Positions 18,264 through 26,909 of a DNA stretch of 64,000 bases are shown here, piece after piece; the first letter of the stretch is position 1; each line of letters begins with the position of its first letter. The DNA lies in assembly GCA_002686995.1 (NCBI GenBank), contig NYZC01000333.1, positions 1 to 64,000 on the forward strand. Direction: 5' to 3'. The position numbers and the translations under genes are program-made. The notes under the pieces were generated by a model, which saw nothing but the letters and a program-made list of their open reading frames with translations, made no database searches and was not told the origin of the DNA. This stretch comes from Phycisphaeraceae bacterium. Lineage in GTDB: Bacteria; Planctomycetota; Phycisphaerae; Phycisphaerales; Phycisphaeraceae.

Positions 18264-19063
18264 TGCGACTTCCCTTCGCCTTCATCAAGCGCGATTTCCT
18301 CATCGCCACCAGCTACAAGACCGCGTTCGGTGGCCAGATGCTCGGCATCCTCGCGTCGGTGCCCATGTACTACTTCATGGGCGAGCTGTTCAAGGGCACG
18401 GGCTCCGGCCTGCTCGGCGAGTACGACGGGGACTACTTCGCGTTCCTGCTGATCGGCATGGCCTTTCTCGACTACCACGCCGTCAGCCTCCACACCTTCA
18501 ACCAGAGCCTGCGCGAGAGCATGCTCATGGGCACGCTGGAGACCGTTCTTCTTTCTCCGACCACGCTGGCGCGCCTCCTGTTCTACTCCTCGCTCTGGGT
18601 CTACCTCTTCACGACGTTTCGCTTCTGCATCTACATGCTGACGGGTCTCGTGTTCGGGCTCGATCTCGGCGACGCCAACCTGCTCGGCGGCATGGCCGTG
18701 CTCCTGCTGGGCATCGTCTGCTTCGCGTCGTTCGGCATCATGTCCGCCAGCGCGATCATGGTGATCAAGCAGGGCGACGTGTTCAACGTGCTCGTCTCGA
18801 CGGCGTCGCTGTTTCTCGGCGGCGTCATCTATCCGATCAGCCTTCTCCCGGACTGGCTCCAGTTCCTGTCGCAGTGGATTCCCATCACGCACGCCCTCGA
18901 AGGCATGCGCCTCGCCCTGATGAAGGGCTACTCGCTGGGCGACCTGGCGCCGCAGCTTCTCATCCTCTGCGCGTTCGCGGTGGTGCTGCTGCCGATCTCG
19001 CTGATCATGTTCTCCCTCTCGGTGAGATGGACCAAGGTCGCCGGCACGCTGGCTCAATACTGA
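18263..19063 (+). CDS. ABC-2-type transporter permease
   Basis: 266 aa, about six membrane segments (for instance FLLIGMAFLDYHAVSL, LLGGMAVLLLGIVCFASFGI, LFLGGVIYPISLLPDWLQFL, LLILCAFAVVLLPISLIMF). LFLGGVIYPISLLPDWLQ with the following PITHALEGMR is the usual ABC-2 membrane-loop pattern. Translationally coupled to the ATPase; forms the inner-membrane channel. Confidence 0.85.
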
Positions 19064-19071
19064 AAGCGTCG

Positions 19072-19184
19072 AAGTGTCAATGCTTCAGGAAACAAGGCGC
19101 GAGCGGAAGGGATCAAGGGACACGGGTGCACCTTGCCGTCTACCCCTTCTCCCCTTTCTCCTTGACAGCTGACCCTTGACACTT
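19072..19184. repeat. Inverted repeat AAGTGTCAA / TTGACACTT around a spacer
   Basis: aagtgtcaa (19072-19080) and ttgacactt (19176-19184) are a perfect 9-bp inverted pair bordering the permease to PIG-L gap. A further cttgacagctgacccttgac segment sits inside. No gene is seen in the gap. Confidence 0.4.
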
Positions 19185-19189
19185 CTCCC

Positions 19190-20029
19190 ATGCGCAGCCT
19201 CCTCCAGAGTCTTGTTCGCAGCACCTACCGCGCTCTCATGCCGCCCGGCGCCAAGAACACGCTGCGCCAGTGGCTGCTTCTCGAGGAGCGTGACAAGCCG
19301 CCAGTGCCCATCGAGGACTTCAGCGAGGGTCGCGTGCTCGTCCTTGCCCCGCACATGGACGACGAGATCATCGGCTGCGGCGGCGCCCTCTGTCGCCACG
19401 TGAACGCGGGCGCCCCCGTGACGGTTGTATGGCTGACCGACGGCAGTCGCGGTGATCCGAATCTGGGCCTGCTCCCCCCGTCGTCATCCCTGACATCCGA
19501 ACAGAAGCGCCTCGTCGCCACGCGGCATCACGAATCGACCTCGGCCGCGGACACCATCGGCGTACAGGAACGAATCTTTCTCGACGAGCCGGACGGCGCC
19601 CTCTCGCCGTCGCCACGCGTGATCGAGCGCCTGCGCGGCATCATCGGCGACAGCGACCCCGCGGTCATCTACCTGCCGTCGCTGCTCGATACGCATCCGG
19701 ACCACTGGGCCGCCACGAGCATCCTTTATGAATGTGCGACCGCCCTGCCGAATCCTGGTCCGCGAGTTCGCCAGTACGAAGTCTGGTCGCCGCTGCTGGC
19801 CAACTGCCTCGCCGGCATCGGCGACCAGGTCGACGTCAAGCGCCGTGCGCTCGAGCAGTTCACCAGCCAGCTCGCGAACCTCGACCTCGTCGAATGCACG
19901 CTCGGCCTGAATCGCTACCGGGCCCTGCACCCCGCGGTCGACTCCAACTACGCCGAGGCCTTTTTCGAATCGTCGATCACCGAATTCCGCACGCTTTACG
20001 AACGGCTGGCGGCGCCCCCTGAGCCATGA
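19190..20029 (+). CDS. PIG-L/LmbE-family N-deacetylase
   Basis: 279 aa. Zinc-dependent deacetylase fold: VLVLAPHMDDEIIGCGGAL carries the PH-x-DDE motif, and DTHPDHWA supplies the downstream His pair. Family members remove N-acetyl groups from GlcNAc-type sugars or lipid-linked glycans. Within this locus it probably edits an amino sugar of the exopolysaccharide (inference). Overlaps the next glycosyltransferase by four bases (ATGA). Confidence 0.82.
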   Translation: MRSLLQSLVRSTYRALMPPGAKNTLRQWLLLEERDKPPVPIEDFSEGRVLVLAPHMDDEIIGCGGALCRHVNAGAPVTVVWLTDGSRGDPNLGLLPPSSSLTSEQKRLVATRHHESTSAADTIGVQERIFLDEPDGALSPSPRVIERLRGIIGDSDPAVIYLPSLLDTHPDHWAATSILYECATALPNPGPRVRQYEVWSPLLANCLAGIGDQVDVKRRALEQFTSQLANLDLVECTLGLNRYRALHPAVDSNYAEAFFESSITEFRTLYERLAAPPEP

Positions 20030-21267
20030 AGATCCTGCACGTCCATGACAAGCCCTTCGATCTTCCCGCGAACCGGACCGACGCGCCAGGGCTGACGGAG
20101 GACGGCGGCGGCGTTGGGATCTACCTCCGGCAGGTTGCGCACGGATTGCGGGGTCGCGGATGCAAGATCGCGTCAGTCCGGCTCGCCGCCGACGGCGCCG
20201 ATGAGCAGCCTGTCGTCAATGGACAGCATCGCGTGCGCGCGTTTCGGTACTTCTACCGGCGACAGTCCGTAGCGGCGTTCGAGCGCATCATCCGCGACGA
20301 ACGTCCCGACATCGTGCATCTTCATTCCGTGTTCGAAGGGATGCACCCGCTGATGCTGCGCCGGGCGGCACGGGTCGCACGAGTGGTCTGCACGTTTCAC
20401 GATGTCGGTCCCACCTGCTTCTGGCATACTCGTATCCGGCCGGACGGGTCGCTCTGCACGACGCCGGTCGGCCTCCGATGCGTCGGTCGCGGCTGCTACC
20501 GCATCGGCGCGATGGAACGAGCGACCGGCGACGTCGCCCGGCTGCTCGGCCACCGCTTCTACCTGCGCATGTATCAGCGCCTTCCGGTCATCGTGCCGAG
20601 CCGATACATGCACGGCCTGTTCGTCGCCAACGGGTTTCGCCAGGATCGCCTGCGGGTGCTCCCCCTGTTCACGCGCTTCGAGCCGGAACCTTCGGAGGCA
20701 GCTCCGTCCGATCCACCGACGATCCTTCACGTCGGACGCATCGAGCCGGAAAAAGGCGTGGTCACGATGATCGATGCGCTCGCCCTGATGGCCGACCGAT
20801 CATGGCGCGCCGTGATCGTCGGAAAGGGCACCGACCTGGAGCGCGCAAAGGGCGCGGCGCGCGAGTCCGGCATCGAAGATCGCATCGAGTTCGTCGGCCA
20901 TTGCAATCCCGACGAGCTTGCAGCGCGTTACCGTTCAAGCAGCTTTGCCGTCATACCGTCGCTCGTGGCCGAATCTTTCGGCCTCGTCGGCGTCGAAGCC
21001 ATGAGCTTCGCGCGGGCCGTGATCGCATTTCGTTCAGGTGGCGTGACCGAGTGGCTGGACGATGGTGCCAATGGCTTTCTGGCACGACACGGCGACACGG
21101 CGCATCTGGCGCTGCTGATGCGGCGCCTCCTCGACGACCCCGCGCTGTGCCGCCGTCTCGGCACAGCCGGCGCCGCCATGGTATCGGCGCGATTCACGCT
21201 GGACCACCACCTCGATGCGCTCGTCGCGTTGTACGAAGCGCAGACGGGTGACGGCGCCCGCAGATAA
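20026..21267 (+). CDS. GT4-family glycosyltransferase
   Basis: 413 aa, GT-B fold. The N-terminal half has a Gly-rich loop (LTEDGGGVGIYLRQVAHGLR). The C-terminal half has HVGRIEPEKGVVTMIDAL and the E-x7-E region in PSLVAESFGLVGVEAMSFARAV, typical of nucleotide-sugar-binding GT4 retaining enzymes. A cluster of cysteines (TCFWHT, SLCTTPVGLRC, GRGCYRIG) precedes residue 165, a pattern known in some GT4 subgroups. Donor and acceptor sugars cannot be told. Confidence 0.88.
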   Translation: MKILHVHDKPFDLPANRTDAPGLTEDGGGVGIYLRQVAHGLRGRGCKIASVRLAADGADEQPVVNGQHRVRAFRYFYRRQSVAAFERIIRDERPDIVHLHSVFEGMHPLMLRRAARVARVVCTFHDVGPTCFWHTRIRPDGSLCTTPVGLRCVGRGCYRIGAMERATGDVARLLGHRFYLRMYQRLPVIVPSRYMHGLFVANGFRQDRLRVLPLFTRFEPEPSEAAPSDPPTILHVGRIEPEKGVVTMIDALALMADRSWRAVIVGKGTDLERAKGAARESGIEDRIEFVGHCNPDELAARYRSSSFAVIPSLVAESFGLVGVEAMSFARAVIAFRSGGVTEWLDDGANGFLARHGDTAHLALLMRRLLDDPALCRRLGTAGAAMVSARFTLDHHLDALVALYEAQTGDGARR

Positions 21268-21272
21268 CGCCC

Positions 21273-22307
21273 ATGCTCTTCTGCACCCACGAAGATCGCC
21301 CCGAAGCCCTCGCCGGTATCAAGCTCCTCGCCTTGAGCCTCCGGCGGCACTGTCCGCAAGCGAATCTCGTCGTCAGCTATCCGCAACCCGACGACGAATT
21401 CGTCCGGTGGTGCGCGAAGCACGACGTGCGTGTGCTGTCGAACGAATCATGGCGTCACGCGGGCTGGAACATCAAGCCGTCCCTGCTCCGACACCTGCTC
21501 GACGAAGGTCACGAGGCGATCACGTGGATCGACGCCGACATCGCGCTGGCCGGCGCGCTGCCCGCGATCATGCGCGGCCTCGATGCGGACACCCTCCTCG
21601 TTTCACAGGTGTGGGCCTGGGACTACTTTCCCGGCGGCACGGTCCGGACCGCGCTCTGGAATCTCGAGCCTGGCCGTGCGTTGGCCGGCACGGCGAGCAG
21701 CGGCGTGGTCCGCGCCACCTCGGCGCATCGCGAGCTGCTCGAAGCGTGGCAGGAATTGCTCGAAGCTCCGGCCTACCTTGGCGCCCAGGCGCGCCCGGTG
21801 TCTGAACGGCCGATCCACATGATCGGGGACCAGGACGTGCTTACTGCCCTGCTCGGTTCACGCCGATTCGGCACGATCCCGCTCGCGTGGCTCGACCGCC
21901 GTCGCGACATCGTGCTGTGCGTCGGACCCGCAGGCTACACCGCCGGCCAGCGCCTCGGGCATCGTCGATCGACGATGCCGCCGCTGATCCACGGCGCCGA
22001 GCCCAAGTACTGGGAGGCTTCAACAAGTCCGACGTTGCTGCGACGACCGCGCGATTATTACTGGCGCGTCTGCCTGGAGACCTCTCCCTACGCCTGGGTC
22101 GCGCGACAGTATCGTGACGAGCTTGGCGACGAGGTCGCCTGGGCCGATGCGCGCACCACCGTCGGTCGTCTTCTCGCGACGGTCACGGGCGACCACCCGG
22201 CGCTGGCGGGACTTCCGCAGGCACTCTTTCATGGCATAGGCAAACGCATCAAGAAGATGCTGGGTATCACCGCCTGGCCGGACGCCCACGCCCACGTGGA
22301 CCCGTAG
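21273..22307 (+). CDS. Putative GT-A-fold glycosyltransferase
   Basis: 344 aa. MLFCTHEDRPEALAGIKLLALSLRRH and the WIDADIAL segment (D-x-D metal/nucleotide site) resemble GT8-like nucleotide-sugar transferases; HMIGDQDVLTALL and LIHGAEPKYW also fit that pattern, where a late HG helps bind the donor. It starts five bases after the GT4 gene and ends locus 2. Family assignment rests on motif reading and is moderate. Confidence 0.65.
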   Translation: MLFCTHEDRPEALAGIKLLALSLRRHCPQANLVVSYPQPDDEFVRWCAKHDVRVLSNESWRHAGWNIKPSLLRHLLDEGHEAITWIDADIALAGALPAIMRGLDADTLLVSQVWAWDYFPGGTVRTALWNLEPGRALAGTASSGVVRATSAHRELLEAWQELLEAPAYLGAQARPVSERPIHMIGDQDVLTALLGSRRFGTIPLAWLDRRRDIVLCVGPAGYTAGQRLGHRRSTMPPLIHGAEPKYWEASTSPTLLRRPRDYYWRVCLETSPYAWVARQYRDELGDEVAWADARTTVGRLLATVTGDHPALAGLPQALFHGIGKRIKKMLGITAWPDAHAHVDP

Positions 22308-22451
22308 CCGAAGTCGCCAGACATCAGACGCACGCGCGAATCGCCAGGTCGAATCCGAAGTGTGGCCACTTCGGCTACGAGTTCGGTGCGCGCATGGAGG
22401 TGACGACCGCCTTAATGTCCTGGGCGCAGTCCTCTGAAGTCTGGCGACTTC
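22306..22451. repeat. REP-like palindromes with TGGC/GCCA loops
   Basis: Three related units lie in the gap between locus 2 and argS (convergent ends): tagccgaagtcgccagac (22306-22323), perfect hairpin CCGAAGTG-TGGC-CACTTCGG (22355-22374), and GAAGTC-TGGC-GACTTC (22436-22451) that abuts the argS stop. Outer units are inverted with one mismatch. Could serve as a bidirectional terminator or a REP element; there is no T-run. Confidence 0.65.
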
Positions 22452-22453
22452 AG

Positions 22454-24199
22454 CTACATCTGCTCGACCACCTGGATGCCCAGCAGATCGAGACCCGTCG
22501 CGAGGGAGCGCGCGACCAGGTCGCAAAGCACGACGCGGCTGTCGCGCTGCGCTTCACTGTCGGCGGTCAGCACCGGGCACTGCTCGTAGAACTGGTGGAA
22601 CTGCGATGCAAGCTCGTACAGGTACGTGCAAAGCCGATGCGGTTCGAGACTCTGCGCCACCGAGTCGATCACGCCCGGCAGTTGAAGCAGGCTGACGGCC
22701 AGGGCGCGCTCCGCCGGAGCACTGAGCTCGACCGGCTGCCGCGCCAGGGCGGACGGGTCGACGCCGCCCTTACGGAAGATCGAACGGATACGGACGTATG
22801 CATTGATCAGGTAGGGCGCGGTGTTGCCCTCCATCGCCAGCATCCGATCCCAGTCAAACACGTAGTCCTTGATCCGATCGCTGCTCAGGTCGGCGTACTT
22901 CAGCGCGCCGATGCCGACGCATTCGGCGATGGCCGCGCGCTGGCCCTCCGGGATGTCCGCGTTCTTCTCCGCGAGCACCGAGCCGGCGCGCTGCGCCGCC
23001 TGATCGAGAAGTTCGACGAGCTTGACGGTGCCGCCGGCGCGGGTTCGGAAAGGCTTGCGGTCGGACCCGAGCATCGACCCGAAGGCGACGTGCTCGAGTC
23101 GCGTCTCGTCCGGCGCCCAGCCGCATTGCCTCAGAATCTGAAAGACCATCGCCATGTGCTGCGCCTGGGGCGCACCGATGACGTAGACGACGCGGCTCGC
23201 GCCCAGCACGTCCATGCGGTAGCGGGCCGCGGCCAGATCGGTCGTCGCGTAGAGGTAGCCGCCGTCGGTCTTCTGCACGATGACCGCCATCGGCTCGTCC
23301 TCGCGGTCGGTGAATCCTTCCGGGTAGACGACCCTGGCGCCGCGGCTCTCATGAAGCTGTCCGGCGCCGTCGAGCGCTTCGACGGTCGCGGACAGATCAT
23401 CGTTATAGGCGCTCTCCGGACGCACGTCCTCGGGTTCCAGCAGCACGCCGAGGCGCTGGTAGATCTTCTGGAAGTGGCTCTGCGACACGTCGACGAGCCG
23501 GCGCCACAGCGCCCGCGTCTGCTCGTCGCCCGATTGCAGGGCCACGACGCGCTGGCGGCTGCGCTCCGCGAACGCCTCGTCCGCGTCGAACTTCTCCTTC
23601 GCCTGGCGATAGAAGCTCTCGAGGTCGCTGACCGAGTCGTCCCGCCCCGCGCCCTCGCCCTGCAGAATCAGCATCTCGATGAGCATGCCGAACTGGGTGC
23701 CCCAGTCGCCGAGGTGATTCTGGCGGATGACGCGATGACCGAGGCACCCCAGCACGCGGCAGATGCAGTCGCCGATCACCGTCGAGCGAAGGTGGCCGAC
23801 GTGCATGTCCTTCGCCACGTTCGGACTGGAGTAGTCGACGACGACCGTGACGGGATCCGATGCCGGCACGATGCCGAGCGAAGCGTCCGCGGCGAGCCGG
23901 TGCACCGCGTCGACGAGGTAGCTTCCCGCGAGCGTCAGGTTCACGAATCCAGGTCCCGCGATCTCGATCCCGTCGCACACGCCGTCGAGATCGAGCGCCG
24001 CGACGATCTCGCCCGCCACGTCGCGCGGCTTGCGCTTCAGCTTCTTGGCGAGCCCCATGGCCACGTTGGCCTGGTAATCCCCGAACTTCACGTTCGCCGA
24101 CGGACGGATGAGCGGATCGACGCCGGCGTGCTCGCCGCCGAAGGCGCGCACGATCGCCGCCTGGAAACGTTCGGTGAGAATCTGATCGATCGCGGGCAT
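22454..24199 (-). CDS. argS: Arginyl-tRNA synthetase
   Basis: Class I aminoacyl-tRNA synthetase charging tRNA-Arg, cytoplasmic. 581 aa from ATG 24199 (MPAIDQILTERF); the upstream track extension is out of character. It has the N-terminal additional domain, HVGH in DMHVGHLRSTVIGD (HIGH motif), GSDRKPFRTRAGGTVKL in place of a KMSKS loop as usual for ArgRS, and a C-terminal DALR-type anticodon-binding domain ending LDLLGIQVVEQM. Length is normal. Confidence 0.95.
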   Translation of the reverse strand: MPAIDQILTERFQAAIVRAFGGEHAGVDPLIRPSANVKFGDYQANVAMGLAKKLKRKPRDVAGEIVAALDLDGVCDGIEIAGPGFVNLTLAGSYLVDAVHRLAADASLGIVPASDPVTVVVDYSSPNVAKDMHVGHLRSTVIGDCICRVLGCLGHRVIRQNHLGDWGTQFGMLIEMLILQGEGAGRDDSVSDLESFYRQAKEKFDADEAFAERSRQRVVALQSGDEQTRALWRRLVDVSQSHFQKIYQRLGVLLEPEDVRPESAYNDDLSATVEALDGAGQLHESRGARVVYPEGFTDREDEPMAVIVQKTDGGYLYATTDLAAARYRMDVLGASRVVYVIGAPQAQHMAMVFQILRQCGWAPDETRLEHVAFGSMLGSDRKPFRTRAGGTVKLVELLDQAAQRAGSVLAEKNADIPEGQRAAIAECVGIGALKYADLSSDRIKDYVFDWDRMLAMEGNTAPYLINAYVRIRSIFRKGGVDPSALARQPVELSAPAERALAVSLLQLPGVIDSVAQSLEPHRLCTYLYELASQFHQFYEQCPVLTADSEAQRDSRVVLCDLVARSLATGLDLLGIQVVEQM

Positions 24200-24440
24200 G
24201 GCCTGGTTCCAGGATGAGCGGCGCCATGAATATACCGCGCCGGGCGACGCATTCCGCGGTTCATCACGCGGCGCCACGAACCAGGTGCTGCAGACCGCAG
24301 CCGCGATCGGCGCCCGAACGACACCGCGCCTCGATCTGCCGGCCAGATCTGGAAGCAAGGCGGTCTGGCTCGATGAACCGGACGAAGAGACGCTCTTCGA
24401 TTCCTGACCGGCCCCCGATCGGAAACAAGAAAGAATTGAC

Positions 24441-25274
24441 CTACTCGGCTTCCGCCTGGAGGTCCTTGCTGCGATGGTTGAGCTGCGCCTTCAGCCGGGC
24501 CAGGATCGAGCTGTGCATCTGGCTGACGCGCGATTCGGAAAGGTCGAGCGTGACCCCGATCTCCTTCATCGTCATCTGCTCGTAGTAGTAGAGGATGACG
24601 ATGAGCCGCTCGGCGCGGCTGAGCCCCTGCGTGATCAGGTTCTTGAGGTCGCGGCGCTGCACGGCCGACAGCGGATCGATCTGCTTGCCGTCCTCGAGCA
24701 CGTCGATCTCACGGACGTCCTTGTTCGAATCGGTCTCGTACCACTTGCGACTGAGCGACACGACGCCGACGGCGCCCGCGTCCTTCTTGATCTTCGCGTA
24801 CTCGTCCTTCGACACGGCCATCTTCTCGGCGATCTCGTCATCCGTCACCACCCGGCCCAGCTGCATCTCCAGGCTCTTGCGCGCCGTCTCGACCTGGCTC
24901 GACCGGGACCGGACCAGCCGCGGCACCCAGTCCATTGCGCGCAGCTCGTCGAGAATCGCACCGCGGATGCGCGGCGCGCAGTAAGTCTCGAACTTGACGC
25001 CGCGCGTGAGATCGAATGCGTCGATGGCGTCCATCAGGCCGAAGATCCCGGCGCTCATGAGGTCCTCGATGTCGACCTCGTCCGGGAGCTTCGCGTGAAT
25101 GCGCTCCGCGTTGTACTTGACGAGGTTGAGGTATCTCTCCATCAGGCAGTTGCGCAACTCCTCCGTCGCGTTCTTCTTGTAGAGGGGCCACAACTCCGCA
25201 ATGTCCATGCCGGCGTGATTGCCGGTCTTGACTCGGGCGGCGGGCCTTTTCTTAGCGACGCTCGTTTTCGCCAT
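24441..25274 (-). CDS. fliA: FliA/WhiG-family flagellar sigma factor (sigma-28 type)
   Basis: 277 aa. Region 2 (YLNLVKYNAERIHAKLPDEVDIEDLMSAG and FETYCAPRIRGAILDELR), region 3 (ARKSLEMQLGRVVTDDEIAEKM) and region 4 (AERLIVILYYYEQMTMKEIGVTLDLSESRVSQMH) match the FliA class. It would direct RNA polymerase to late motility promoters (filament, chemotaxis). GGAG lies 6 bases before the ATG. Last gene of the flagellar run, as in Bacillus-type gene order. No flgM anti-sigma gene is seen in the window. Confidence 0.92.
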   Translation of the reverse strand: MAKTSVAKKRPAARVKTGNHAGMDIAELWPLYKKNATEELRNCLMERYLNLVKYNAERIHAKLPDEVDIEDLMSAGIFGLMDAIDAFDLTRGVKFETYCAPRIRGAILDELRAMDWVPRLVRSRSSQVETARKSLEMQLGRVVTDDEIAEKMAVSKDEYAKIKKDAGAVGVVSLSRKWYETDSNKDVREIDVLEDGKQIDPLSAVQRRDLKNLITQGLSRAERLIVILYYYEQMTMKEIGVTLDLSESRVSQMHSSILARLKAQLNHRSKDLQAEAE

Positions 25275-25330
25275 GGTCTACTCCTTGGACTGGCGACTCG
25301 ATTCAGAAACCTGACGGCTGGCCATGGGAC

Positions 25331-25370
25331 CGCATCGAACTGCATCGAACTGCACTGATCTGCCGAATCA
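25331..25370. repeat. Phased 10-mer spacer repeat before fliA
   Basis: cgcatcgaac, tgcatcgaac, tgcactgatc, tgccgaatca run in 10-base phase in the fliA upstream spacer. Confidence 0.55.
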
Positions 25371-25386
25371 CGGAAGAGCAAGCCTC

Positions 25387-25463
25387 GACACCTTCAAGAC
25401 ACCTTCAAGACACCTTCAAGACATCTTCAAGACACCTTCAAGACATCTTCAAGACACCTTCAC
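25387..25463. repeat. 11-bp tandem repeat, seven units (GACACCTTCAA)
   Basis: Seven consecutive 11-mers: gacaccttcaa three times, gacatcttcaa, gacaccttcaa, gacatcttcaa, gacaccttcac. It occupies the 216-bp gap upstream of fliA on the transcribed side. There are no spacers, so it is not a CRISPR. An 11-base period is about one helical turn. Confidence 0.9.
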
Positions 25464-25490
25464 GAAACCGAGGCAACCTCTGCCGCATGC

Positions 25491-25961
25491 TCACACTCCC
25501 GCCCCCACGGCCGCTTCCGCCGTCCGGCCCCCCGGAACGGTCTCTGCGCCGCTGTCCTGATCGATCGCGATCCCCCCGGCCGACGGCGCCGCGCCGGCCG
25601 GCGCGGCCGCGGCGTCTGCGCCGCGATCACCACCGTCGTCGTCGACTGCCGCCGCATCCCCGACTGCATCGTCATCGCCGGTGGGCGCCGCCAGCGCGGC
25701 CTGCTCGTCCGGAATGGGATGCGCCGATTTGTAGAGTTCGATCTCGTCCTCGACGGTGCGCTCGAGCAACCACCCGAAAGCGCGACCGATCATCCAGCAC
25801 GCGGCCATCGAGATGATCGCGCGCACGATGACCGTCTCCGCCTGGATGCTGGCGATCAGACCGATGACGATCGCGGCCGCAAAGCCGACGAGCCCGAAAC
25901 ATGTCGCGATAACACGCGCGGGAACCACGGGGTTGAGCATTCCTTTGCTCAGAGAAATCAA
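25491..25961 (-). CDS. Hypothetical two-TM protein of the flagellar operon
   Basis: 156 aa from TTG 25961; ATG 25940 is an alternative start. Two membrane segments (VIATCFGLVGFAAAIVIGLIA and VIVRAIISMAACWMIGRAFGWLL) are followed by a conserved-looking ERTVEDEIELYKSAHPIPDEQ and a long low-complexity Ala/Asp/Gly tail. It lies between flhG and fliA in the same orientation, so a role in flagellar placement or assembly is possible but unproven. No family recognised with confidence. Confidence 0.6.
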   Translation of the reverse strand: MISLSKGMLNPVVPARVIATCFGLVGFAAAIVIGLIASIQAETVIVRAIISMAACWMIGRAFGWLLERTVEDEIELYKSAHPIPDEQAALAAPTGDDDAVGDAAAVDDDGGDRGADAAAAPAGAAPSAGGIAIDQDSGAETVPGGRTAEAAVGAGV

Positions 25962-26021
25962 TCCGTTAGGAAAATACTAACGAGTCGCCATGCGCTTGGG
26001 AAGCCTCCGGGAATATTTTTT

Positions 26022-26909
26022 TCAGCCCGACAGCCAGCCCGCGACCCGACGAAGAAGGCCCGCCTGATCCGGGTCGGCGCCGTGCCGGACCATTTTCTGG
26101 GCCAGTCGGCTGATGCATCCGCTCGCATCGCAGCGCGGACTCGAGATCACGAACGGCACGCGCTGCCGGATGGCCGCCGCGACCCGCCCGTCGTGCACCA
26201 CGTGCCCGGCGTATCCCGGCGCGAGATCGAGAAACCGTCGACAGACCGCGTCGATCCGTCCGAACACCGCCCGACTCTCCTCGTCGTCGCGGGCCATGTT
26301 GACCAAAACCCTAACATCGACGTCCGGTCGGCGCCGGTGGGCGACCTTGATCACGGCGTAGGCGTCCGCAATCGCGGTCGGCTCCGGCGTCGTCACGACC
26401 AGCAGCTGATCGCATCCGGTGGCGAAGCTGAGCACCGCCGGTCCGATGCCGGCGCCCGCGTCGACCAGGAGCAGATCGACGTCCCGCGCGGCGATGTGCA
26501 TCTGGTCGAGGATGCGGTCGCGCTCGACCTCGCCGAGCGCGGCGATCTGGGCGAGCCCCGATGCCCCCGGGATGAGCCGGAAACCGCCCGGGGCGTCGAT
26601 GATGACGTCTTCGAGCCGGCACCTGCCGACCAGGACGTGGGCGAGCGTGTAGGAAGGCGAGACGTTGCAGATGACGTCGAGGTTCGCCGTCCCGAGGTCG
26701 CCGTCGAGCACGGCGACGCGCCGTCCCATCCGGACCAGCTGCACCGCCAGGTTCGCCGCGATGCTCGACTTGCCGACGCCGCCCTTGCCGCTCGTTACCG
26801 CGACCGTGCGCACGCGCCGCTCTCCCGATGGTCGACGCCCCGCGCTCTGGCGCTTCGTTTCCGAAACGAGCTGGCGCAATGCCTGCGCCTGATCGGTCAA
26901 CATGGCCAT
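26022..26909 (-). CDS. flhG: FlhG (MinD-like flagellar number regulator ATPase)
   Basis: 295 aa. N-terminal DQAQALRQL matches the DQAxxLR helix by which FlhG stimulates the FlhF GTPase. The deviant Walker A is TSGKGGVGKSSIAANLA, switch regions VLDGDLGTANLD and LLLVDAGAGIGPAVLSF. Membrane-associated ATPase limiting flagellar number. Overlaps the flhF 3' end by 13 bases. Confidence 0.93.
   Translation of the reverse strand: MAMLTDQAQALRQLVSETKRQSAGRRPSGERRVRTVAVTSGKGGVGKSSIAANLAVQLVRMGRRVAVLDGDLGTANLDVICNVSPSYTLAHVLVGRCRLEDVIIDAPGGFRLIPGASGLAQIAALGEVERDRILDQMHIAARDVDLLLVDAGAGIGPAVLSFATGCDQLLVVTTPEPTAIADAYAVIKVAHRRRPDVDVRVLVNMARDDEESRAVFGRIDAVCRRFLDLAPGYAGHVVHDGRVAAAIRQRVPFVISSPRCDASGCISRLAQKMVRHGADPDQAGLLRRVAGWLSG

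Noticed and set aside
25387-25463. CRISPR array
   Set aside because: The seven 11-mers are contiguous with no spacers, and no cas genes are near.
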